Origin: Verrucomicrobia bacterium UBA6015 | GTDB taxonomy: Bacteria; Verrucomicrobiota; Kiritimatiellia; UBA8416 | Reading direction: 5' to 3' | NCBI GenBank assembly: GCA_002428045.1 | Contig: DIZZ01000255.1 | Coordinates: 769 to 28,904, forward strand | DNA length: 28,136 nt | In this document: positions 1 to 5,922 of the stretch, piece by piece | How positions within the stretch are numbered: the first letter of the stretch is position 1 | How the letters are laid out: each line of letters begins with the position of its first letter | Notes under the pieces: generated by a model | What the model was told of the DNA's origin: nothing | Seen by the model: the letters and a program-made list of their open reading frames with translations, nothing else | The model's database searches: none | Position numbers and translations under genes: made by a program

Positions 1-912
1 CACGTCATCGATTCGATGTTCAACCAGCACGCCAAGTGGCTGACAGTCAGTGCTGAGCTGCCGTGGCGGCGCCCGATCGCCTCGTTGAACTACCTTCTTG
101 CCTCGCATGTCTGGCAGCAGGCTCATAACGGCTTCACGCACCAGGACCCCGGCTTCATCGATCTTGTGGTCAACAAGAAGGCGACCGTCGTGCGCGTGTA
201 CCTGCCGCCAGATGCCAACTGCCTGCTGTCGGTGTGGGACCATTGCCTCCGGAGCCGTCACTATGTCAACGTGGTGATCGCCGGCAAATACAAGGCACCG
301 CAGTGGCTGACCATGGCCGAGGCGGTGGATCACTGTGCAAAGGGGATCGGTATCTGGGAATGGGCAGGCTGCAATCAGGCCACCGAACCGGACCTTGTGA
401 TGGTCTGTTGCGGTGACGTGCCCACGCTGGAAACGCTTGCCGCCGTTTCCATCCTTCGGAACCACCTGCCCGATCTCAAGATTCGCGTGGTCAATGTCGT
501 GGACCTGATGAAGCTGCAACCGGAAGGTGAACACCCGCACGGGCTGAGTGATCAGGCGTTCGATGCCATGTTCACGAAGGTCAAACCGATTATCTTCGCG
601 TTCCACGGCTATCCGTGGCTGATTCACCGGTTGACCTATCGCCGCACGAACCACCACAACATCCACGTTCGCGGCTATAAGGAAGAAGGCACCATCACCA
701 CCTATTTCGATATGACGGTACTCAATGATCTGGACCGTTTTCATTTAGTGATGGATGTCACTTATCGGCTTCCCAATCTGGGGACTAAAGGTGCGGCATT
801 GAAAACGCTGATGGAAAGCAAGCTGGCCAAGCATACGCAGTACATAAACGAACATGGTGTAGATATGCCGGAAGTACGGGACTGGAAATGGGGTGACGTA
901 TCATCGCGGTAG
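1..912 (+). CDS. xfp: Phosphoketolase (xylulose-5-P/fructose-6-P), 3' part only
   Basis: This is the C-terminal part of a thiamine-diphosphate phosphoketolase, which splits xylulose-5-phosphate or fructose-6-phosphate with phosphate to give acetyl phosphate and an aldose phosphate in the cytoplasm. The frame is open from the first base, so the gene begins upstream of the window; about 303 of the usual roughly 800 residues are present. Recognisable family stretches include DSMFNQHAKWL, the NGFTHQDPGF segment, VVNVVDLMKLQP, the FAFHGYPWLIHRLTYRR region and the C-terminal RGYKEEGTITTYFDMTVLND. The C-terminus (MPEVRDWKW) is normal for the family and ends in TAG, so the 3' end is complete. No clear terminator follows. 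The identification is secure; substrate preference cannot be read from this part. Confidence 0.96.
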   Translation, partial: HVIDSMFNQHAKWLTVSAELPWRRPIASLNYLLASHVWQQAHNGFTHQDPGFIDLVVNKKATVVRVYLPPDANCLLSVWDHCLRSRHYVNVVIAGKYKAPQWLTMAEAVDHCAKGIGIWEWAGCNQATEPDLVMVCCGDVPTLETLAAVSILRNHLPDLKIRVVNVVDLMKLQPEGEHPHGLSDQAFDAMFTKVKPIIFAFHGYPWLIHRLTYRRTNHHNIHVRGYKEEGTITTYFDMTVLNDLDRFHLVMDVTYRLPNLGTKGAALKTLMESKLAKHTQYINEHGVDMPEVRDWKWGDVSSR

Positions 913-1023
913 GGATTTACCCCATGGCTGAAAACCCCATCTATCCGATAGAATCCCATAGCAGCAAAGCGGTTGGCGGGTTATCTTCGTGACATTAAAA
1001 CAGAGCAAGAAGGGAACGTATCA

Positions 1024-1207
1024 TGCTGAATAAAGCCAATTCGTTGATACGGTGAACTGGTGGCCCGGGAAAAAAGTTTTGATGGCGGCTCTATGGATCG
1101 ATCGCGTGAGCTGGGGCGAGTCGAACGTCTTTATCAATCTTTCCCGATCGGCAATCAAACAGGCCCCTGAATCTACCGATGAGTTCCTACACAGCGAGAG
1201 GAGGTGA
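1024..1207 (+). pseudogene. PRC-barrel domain protein remnant (internal deletion and frameshift)
   Basis: A purine-rich ribosome binding site (AAGAAGGGA) precedes ATG at 1024, which opens a ten-codon frame ending in TGA. In another frame, 1034-1207 reads as the end of a PRC-barrel protein: FVDTVNWWPGKKVL, then WIDRVSWGESNVFINLSR, then SAIKQAPE. Known PRC-barrel proteins with this ending (VNWWPGKKVLI...WIERVSWEESKVFVNLSRE) are usually well over 100 residues, so the central part is missing and start and end are out of frame. The sequence shows directly that the two frames cannot be joined. That this reflects an internal deletion in an ancestral gene is inference. The TGA at 1205 overlaps the ribosome binding site of the next small ORF. 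Confidence 0.65.
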
Positions 1208-1212
1208 GAAAC

Positions 1213-1344
1213 ATGCCAAGCAAAGATGGAAAAGGCCCGAAAGGCGAAGGTCCGCGTGATGGACACGGCGGAGGGAAAGGAAAAGGCACAAGCAAGCCCG
1301 CTGGTCCAAAGCAGGGCGGGAAAAAGGGCGGGTGCTCGAAGTGA
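1213..1344 (+). CDS. Small Gly/Lys-rich protein, 43 aa, unknown function
   Basis: This is a 43-codon ORF beginning MPSKDGKGPKGEGP and ending GGKKGGCSK, followed by TGA. It is preceded by a strong Shine-Dalgarno stretch (GAGGAGGTGAG) at a suitable distance from ATG 1213, the best ribosome binding site in this part of the window. The composition is extreme: roughly two thirds of the residues are Gly, Lys or Pro, with one Cys three residues from the end. No membrane segment or signal peptide is visible. The opening loosely recalls the small MP-x-DG-x-GP-x-G proteins found in many anaerobes, but no family can be assigned. It lies directly behind the PRC-barrel remnant and 158 bases ahead of the superoxide dismutase gene. 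It could be a real microprotein or a chance ORF; the ribosome binding site favours a real gene. Confidence 0.5.
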   Translation: MPSKDGKGPKGEGPRDGHGGGKGKGTSKPAGPKQGGKKGGCSK

Positions 1345-1440
1345 CATAGTCGCATAACGATGGCGGCTCGATTGCGGGGCGAGTTCCACACCGTTCGCGT
1401 CACGCAAGCCGGGCCTGCCATATACCTAGTCAAATGTGTC

Positions 1441-1469
1441 TTGCAATGGTTGGCGTGTGAGCTTATATT
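1441..1469 (+). promoter_or_regulatory. Sigma70-like promoter of the superoxide dismutase gene
   Basis: TTGCAA (1441-1446) and TATATT (1464-1469) are separated by 17 bases and lie about 35 bases ahead of the ATG at 1503. A ribosome binding site (AGGAGATC) stands just before the start codon. Motif match only. Confidence 0.5.
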
Positions 1470-1502
1470 CCCAGTATTAAAACAGCAATAGGAGATCGAA
1501 AG

Positions 1503-2216
1503 ATGAATCTGACGTTCGGCAAGGGATGGGTGGCGATGTTGGTTCTGGTGTCTTTGTCTGGCACGGTGATCGCGGCGAATGCGCAGGCGCAAGGGAAGAC
1601 TTCATCCGCAGGCGAAAACGCCCCCGCTTTCATTCTTCCGGCGCTGCCCTATGCGCAGGACGCCCTTGAACCTCACCTATCGGCGCGGACGCTAAGCGTC
1701 CACTACGGCAAGCACCATCAGGCCTACGTGGATAATCTGAATAAACTGGCGGTGGGTGCGAAGATGACAGGGCAGTCGCTGGAATCAATCATCCTGCAGT
1801 CGGCTGGAAAAGCGGATCAGGCGGGACTGTTCAACAACGCCGCCCAGGTTTGGAATCACACCTTCTTCTGGAAAAGCATGAAACCCGGCGGCGGCGGCGT
1901 GCCGACCGGTAGACTGGCGGAACAGATCAACGTCTCGTTTGGTAGTTTCGATGCCTTCAAGACGGCCTTCAGCGAAGCGGCCATGACCCAGTTCGGAAGC
2001 GGGTGGGCCTGGCTGGTGAAGGACGGTGACATGCTGAAGATTGTCAAGACGTCCAATGCGGATACGCCACTCGCTCACGGCCAAACTGCGCTCCTGGCAT
2101 GCGACGTCTGGGAGCACGCCTACTATATCGACTACCAGAACCGTCGCAAGGATTTCGTCCAGACATTCCTGGACCATCTGGCGAACTGGGACTTCGCGGC
2201 GTCACAGATGGAGTAG
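1503..2216 (+). CDS. sodB: Exported Fe-type superoxide dismutase
   Basis: This protein converts superoxide to oxygen and hydrogen peroxide. Residues 1-30 form a signal peptide (a charged start, a hydrophobic core around 10-24, then an ANAQA cleavage-like site), so the mature enzyme is probably periplasmic. The mature part aligns closely with bacterial Fe-SODs from FILPALPYAQDALEPHLS onward. The four metal ligands are present: His67 (in SVHYGKHH), His119 (WNHTF), Asp201 and His205 (DVWEHAYY). Gln115 in NNAAQVWNH is the arrangement typical of iron enzymes rather than manganese ones. The length (237 aa) equals a normal SOD plus the signal peptide. The 3' end overlaps the end of the convergent kinase gene by 15 bases. 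Family call is sure; metal use and location are inferred from motifs. Confidence 0.95.
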   Translation: MNLTFGKGWVAMLVLVSLSGTVIAANAQAQGKTSSAGENAPAFILPALPYAQDALEPHLSARTLSVHYGKHHQAYVDNLNKLAVGAKMTGQSLESIILQSAGKADQAGLFNNAAQVWNHTFFWKSMKPGGGGVPTGRLAEQINVSFGSFDAFKTAFSEAAMTQFGSGWAWLVKDGDMLKIVKTSNADTPLAHGQTALLACDVWEHAYYIDYQNRRKDFVQTFLDHLANWDFAASQME

Positions 2217-3425
2217 GGGACGCAACGGAGGGGGATCATCCTGAGCCGCATTGGTGGTGTGCGTTGCCATCCGTGTCTCCGTCATGATACCGCGGCGCTG
2301 GCAGGGCAGGGTGAACCAGAACGTGCTTCCTTTATCGATTTCACTGTTCACGCCAATCTCACCACCGTGCGCTTCGACGGCCAACTTGCAGAACGTCAGC
2401 CCAAGCCCTGTGGAATACATCTTCCGTTGTTGTCGAAGGTCAACTTGTCCGAATTTCTCAAATATCTTTTCATGATATTCACGGGGAATACCGCACCCTT
2501 CATCTGTCACATGCACCGTTGCCACATCGCCATTTCTTTCAGCGGAAACGGTAACCGTTTTGCCTTCGGGCGTGAACTTGATGGCATTTCCTATCAGATT
2601 GGCGATGATTCGCGTAATCAGGCGAGCGTCGCCGTTGACCATGACGGGAGTCGTTTGTTTTGGATGGCGCAATATTCCCGATGTCGCGAGGGACCCGAGC
2701 GAATTGAGACCCTCCTGGATCAATACATCAATATCTGATTCGGTCACATCGAGAGGCATCTTTCCCTGTTCCAGGCGACTGATGTCCAGAAGGGAATTAA
2801 CCATGCCAATAAGCACCAGTCCGCAACTTCTGGCGTCCCTGAGAATCTTCAGGTCATCAGGGATCAGTATGTCTCCAGCACTCGTTTCAAGTAATTCCAT
2901 GTATCCTGTAATCCCCATCAAGGGCGACCGCATGTCGTGGACAATCATGTTGGTAAGATTATCCCGCAACCTCTCCAATTCCTGCAGTTTAGACAGATCC
3001 GCCTGTACATGATCATAGAGCTGTTTAGCATAACAGGCATTGCGAACACGCAGTATAACATCCCGTTGATCAATCGGTTTGGTCAGGTAGTCGTTGGCGC
3101 CAACTTCGATACCCTGAAGCCGCTGTAGCCTATCGGAGAGTGCCGATACGATGAGCACGGGAATGTGCCTCGTCTCAGGGTTTTCCTTCAGTTGCCTGCA
3201 GGCCTCAAAGCCATCCATGTAAGGCATCATCACATCAAGCAGGATCACGTCGCATGCCGCCGAATTGACCTTCTCAAGCGCCACCATGCCATTCTCTGCC
3301 TCGATCACGGAAAAACCGTCCGCTTCCAGCAGATCTCGAAGGAGTTCACGATTATGGGGTTCGTCGTCGGCGACAAGAACCCGGCCCTGTTTGGATTGAT
3401 GGGTTTGATGGGGAAGTCTGGTCAT
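2202..3425 (-). CDS. Receiver-histidine kinase hybrid, last gene of the kai operon
   Basis: This is a 407-residue soluble two-component protein. An N-terminal receiver domain (about residues 14-130) has the acidic pair ADDE, phospho-acceptor Asp64 (LLDVMMPYMDG) and Lys116 (TKP). A HisKA domain follows with His163 in MIVHDMRSPL. The ATPase domain has an N-box (NLIGNAIKFTPEG), DEGCGIP and GLGLTFCK. No membrane segment or sensor domain is visible, so input probably comes by phosphotransfer or binding to the receiver. ATG 3425 is chosen because it overlaps the TGA of the upstream receiver gene (ATGA) and has an AAGGAA ribosome binding site; a longer in-frame extension upstream lies inside that gene and is unlikely. 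The product is likely part of a KaiBC output phosphorelay, inferred from the operon. The C-terminal tail overlaps the sod gene tail to tail. Confidence 0.9.
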   Translation of the reverse strand: MTRLPHQTHQSKQGRVLVADDEPHNRELLRDLLEADGFSVIEAENGMVALEKVNSAACDVILLDVMMPYMDGFEACRQLKENPETRHIPVLIVSALSDRLQRLQGIEVGANDYLTKPIDQRDVILRVRNACYAKQLYDHVQADLSKLQELERLRDNLTNMIVHDMRSPLMGITGYMELLETSAGDILIPDDLKILRDARSCGLVLIGMVNSLLDISRLEQGKMPLDVTESDIDVLIQEGLNSLGSLATSGILRHPKQTTPVMVNGDARLITRIIANLIGNAIKFTPEGKTVTVSAERNGDVATVHVTDEGCGIPREYHEKIFEKFGQVDLRQQRKMYSTGLGLTFCKLAVEAHGGEIGVNSEIDKGSTFWFTLPCQRRGIMTETRMATHTTNAAQDDPPPLRPLLHL

Positions 3426-3811
3426 TTTGTATTCCTTATGTTGATGTAATCGCGTACGGTTTGCGCGAAACGCCTTGTGTCGATGGGTTTGACGATGTAG
3501 CCGACACATCCCGCGCTCAACGCCTGTTCCTTGTCACCTGCCATAGCTTGAGCGGTAAGTGCCACCACGGGAATGGCAGCCGTCCTGGAATCGTTCTTCA
3601 ACAGACGGGTGGCGGTCAGACCGTCCATGCCAGGAAGGCTGACATCCATGAGCACGATGTCGGGACGGTCGATGTGGACGCGGTCCAAGGCGTCTTCCGC
3701 CGTGACCGCATTCAAAACGCGGAATCCCCCCAACTCCAGCAGGTCGCTCTGCAATTGCATGTTCATCGCGTTGTCATCCACCAAAAGGACGGTGTTCTTT
3801 ATAAATGGCAT
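3422..3811 (-). CDS. Stand-alone receiver protein (CheY/DivK-like), kai operon
   Basis: This is a 129-residue single-domain response regulator. The acidic pocket Asp12-Asp13 (LLVDDN), phospho-acceptor Asp56 (VLMDVSLPGMDG), Thr86 (ALTAQAM) and Lys108 (YIVKPID) are all in place, so it should be phosphorylatable. No DNA-binding or enzymatic output domain is attached. Lone receivers of this type usually shuttle phosphate between kinases or bind a partner protein. It lies between two histidine kinases on the same strand, 42 bases after the PAS kinase gene and overlapping the next kinase gene by four bases (ATGA). This fits a role as intermediate in a relay between the two, although that is inference. 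Confidence 0.93.
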   Translation of the reverse strand: MPFIKNTVLLVDDNAMNMQLQSDLLELGGFRVLNAVTAEDALDRVHIDRPDIVLMDVSLPGMDGLTATRLLKNDSRTAAIPVVALTAQAMAGDKEQALSAGCVGYIVKPIDTRRFAQTVRDYINIRNTK

Positions 3812-3820
3812 ATTCGTCTC

Positions 3821-3843
3821 AATTTCAGTATTTCAGTTTTCAG
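3821..3843. repeat. Short TTTCAG-type tandem repeat in the kai operon spacer
   Basis: Three near-tandem copies (ATTTCAG, ATTTCAG, TTTTCAG) lie in the 42-base gap between the PAS kinase and receiver genes. The unit size is 7-8 bases, like the two heptamer arrays at 4090 and 5539. Confidence 0.6.
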
Positions 3844-3853
3844 CAATGCCAAC

Positions 3854-5512
3854 CTAACCCCTCTTCCCTCCCGGGATCGTGAACCAGAACGTGCTTCCTT
3901 TGTCGAATTCGCTTTCCACCCAGACCCGTCCGCCGTGCAATTCAACAAATTGTTTCACGAGCGCCAGGCCAAGTCCGGTGCCCTGATACTTTCGGGTGTA
4001 GCTCGAATCCACTTGCTCGAACTCCCGGAATATCCGCTCCTGGTCCTCCGGCTTGATTCCGATGCCGGTATCGGAAACGGAGATAAGAATTTCTGATTTC
4101 TGATTTTCGATTTTCGATGGTTCGTCCGCCATCCTTGCGCTCACCGTGATGGAGCCTCCCTCCGGCGTGAACTTGACGGCATTCGAAAGCAGGTTGAACA
4201 GGATCTGTTTTAGTTTGCGTGTGTCGGCGCAGATCTCGAGGTCCCTCATCGGATCCCTGATATCCAGCGACAAGGCAATCCCTTGTTTCATGCACTTCTC
4301 TTTCACCATCACCAAACTGTTGTTAAGGACTGTCACAAGGGGGAAGGTGGATAGCTCCAATTCCATTTTTCCTGATTCTACCTTGGATAAGTCGAGAATG
4401 TCGTTGATCAGGCTCAGCAGATAGCGGCCCGCCTCCAATACATTGTCAACGTATTTGCTTTGTTTTTCATTCAACGCGCCAAACGTCTTGTCTGCGAGCA
4501 CTTCAGAAAAGCCGATAACGGCATTAAGCGGTGTACGCAGTTCATGGCTCATGTTTGATAGAAAGTCCGACTTGGCCCGGTTGGCCGTCTCGGCCGCATT
4601 CTTTGCCTCTCGCAGTTCCCCGTCTGCCCGCTTACGCTCGGTAATGTCGCGAATGTTGCATTGGATGACCTTCACATCACTCACGAGATAGACGTTGCTG
4701 ACGAACTCTACATCGATCCGCCGCCCGTCGGCGGTTTTCAGCGGTTTGTCTTCGTAGCGGATGTATTTCTGCTGCTGCAGTTCAGCGAAGTTATCCTTGT
4801 TGGCGACGATGTCCTTGAAGAATCCAAGCTCCCAGATCTTCTTTCCCAGGAATTCCTTGCGAGAGAATCCCAGCAACTGAATCAGAAACGGATTGACATC
4901 GGCGACCATTCCCGTCTCGGCATCGAGGATCAGGATGCCGTCTTTCGCCGACTCGAAAAGCCGCCGATAGCGAAGTTCCGATGCGAGCATCCGCTCATGG
5001 CTTTTCTGTTCTGTCATGTCTGTCAGCACAAGACAGAAGACGACCTCATCCTCCTCTGTTGGCAAGAGGGATGCCGACAGATAGACGGGTACCAAGTGCC
5101 CATCGCTGGCTTTCAGGTTGATTCCGCGGCGGATCGGCGCTGTGGTGACTTGTGCCAGGACGGCATCCAGTTCCAACTGGTCTGAGAACGGAAGGTAGTC
5201 CCGCAGGTCGGTTCCGAGGACTTGATCAAGCGGTTGCCCCAGCATCTGCGCTAGACGCGCGTTGCAGTACCGGATGACTCTGTCCGTGGATATGGTTGCC
5301 GCGCCCTCGCTCATCGTTTCGATAAGCAGTCGGTACAGGCGGTCGGCTCCGCTGAGGGTATAGACCTGGCGTTCACCGCGCTCGCCAGCGACCAGCACCG
5401 CATCGACGTCGCCGTTGCGAATGGCACGCAGGGCTTCTTCGGCATCGGCTAGACGGACGCGGAGGGCATCCACTTCATCCTTACGTTCAGGTGTTGATGG
5501 TCTATTCGTCAT
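3854..5512 (-). CDS. PAS-PAS sensor histidine kinase, kai operon
   Basis: This is a 552-residue soluble kinase. A short N-terminal helical region (about 10-45, with an AEEALRAIRNGDVDAVLV stretch often seen before PAS kinases) precedes PAS1 (about 60-170) and PAS2 (about 183-295, ending NIRDITERKRA). The HisKA domain has His323 (SNMSHELRTPLN). The ATPase domain has NLLSNAVKFTPEGG, DTGIGI (481-486) and GTGLGLALVK. No membrane helices and no KaiB-like SasA sensor domain are present. ATG 5512 overlaps the kaiB stop codon (ATGA); the longer frame upstream runs back through kaiB and is rejected as N-terminus. About ten residues (466-475, SKIENQKSEI) inside the ATPase domain are encoded by a tandem heptamer array. 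It probably senses the KaiBC state or a small ligand, as an analogue of SasA/CikA (inference). Confidence 0.93.
   Translation of the reverse strand: MTNRPSTPERKDEVDALRVRLADAEEALRAIRNGDVDAVLVAGERGERQVYTLSGADRLYRLLIETMSEGAATISTDRVIRYCNARLAQMLGQPLDQVLGTDLRDYLPFSDQLELDAVLAQVTTAPIRRGINLKASDGHLVPVYLSASLLPTEEDEVVFCLVLTDMTEQKSHERMLASELRYRRLFESAKDGILILDAETGMVADVNPFLIQLLGFSRKEFLGKKIWELGFFKDIVANKDNFAELQQQKYIRYEDKPLKTADGRRIDVEFVSNVYLVSDVKVIQCNIRDITERKRADGELREAKNAAETANRAKSDFLSNMSHELRTPLNAVIGFSEVLADKTFGALNEKQSKYVDNVLEAGRYLLSLINDILDLSKVESGKMELELSTFPLVTVLNNSLVMVKEKCMKQGIALSLDIRDPMRDLEICADTRKLKQILFNLLSNAVKFTPEGGSITVSARMADEPSKIENQKSEILISVSDTGIGIKPEDQERIFREFEQVDSSYTRKYQGTGLGLALVKQFVELHGGRVWVESEFDKGSTFWFTIPGGKRG
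4090..4117. repeat. Four tandem heptamers inside the PAS kinase gene
   Basis: On the plus strand the units are TTTCTGA twice followed by TTTTCGA twice, with no gap. They encode the loop SKIENQKSEI between two strands of the kinase ATPase domain. Confidence 0.85.
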
Positions 5513-5922
5513 ACTGGCTTCTCCAGAACTGCTGCCCCCTGTCTCCTGTCGCCTGACTCCTGTCTCCGGTTTTCTGGCTCTTGGGCCGGGGGCTTCAAAT
5601 CCAGTGCGTTCAGAACCCCCTCGCGGTCCGAGAGGTCTCCGATGATCCGCCGCAAGGGGGGCGGCAGTTTCCTTATCAGCGTGGGTAAGGCGACGATCTG
5701 ATCGGCCTCGGCCATCGCCGGTTGCTGGCAAAGGTCAATCACCCGGAGATTGCAGTGCCCCTGTAGATGCTCGCTACAGATCTCCCTGATGTTGGCGATA
5801 GCGCGTACCGAACGCGGCGTCATCCCTGCCACATACAGGCAGAGTTCATACGGCGGCTTGTGTGCTTCGTCCTGCGCCTCCTCAGGGGGAGCGGTCTCGT
5901 TCTTTTCCGTTGTGGATTTCAT
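5509..5922 (-). CDS. kaiB: KaiB clock protein with extended tails
   Basis: KaiB is the fold-switching thioredoxin-like partner that binds the KaiC N-terminal ring and shifts KaiC towards dephosphorylation. The 137-residue product has its KaiB domain at about residues 25-108: YELCLYVAGMTPRSVRAIANI, then VIDLCQQP, then ALPTLIRKLPPPLRRIIGDLSDRE. The last stretch is nearly identical in pattern to cyanobacterial KaiB, including the PPP turn. An acidic, disordered-looking N-terminal tail of about 24 residues is present. The C-terminal tail (QEPENRRQESGDRRQG) is encoded by a tandem heptamer array. ATG 5922 is preferred over GTG 5934 because it overlaps the kaiC stop (ATGA) and has a GGA-type ribosome binding site. 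The family call is very firm; the function of the tails is unknown. Confidence 0.95.
   Translation of the reverse strand: MKSTTEKNETAPPEEAQDEAHKPPYELCLYVAGMTPRSVRAIANIREICSEHLQGHCNLRVIDLCQQPAMAEADQIVALPTLIRKLPPPLRRIIGDLSDREGVLNALDLKPPAQEPENRRQESGDRRQGAAVLEKPV
5539..5566. repeat. Four tandem heptamers at the 3' end of kaiB
   Basis: Plus-strand units are CTGTCTC, CTGTCGC, CTGACTC and CTGTCTC, directly adjacent. They lie inside kaiB and encode the Arg/Gln/Ser-rich C-terminal tail beyond the conserved domain. Confidence 0.85.

Noticed and set aside
5539..5566. CRISPR-like repeats
   Set aside because: The units are only seven bases long with no spacers, and no cas genes are near. They are simple tandem repeats.
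5512..5731. In-frame N-terminal extension of the PAS kinase running back to 5731
   Set aside because: It lies wholly within kaiB, is rich in Arg, Pro and Gly, and an ATGA overlap gives a much better start at 5512.
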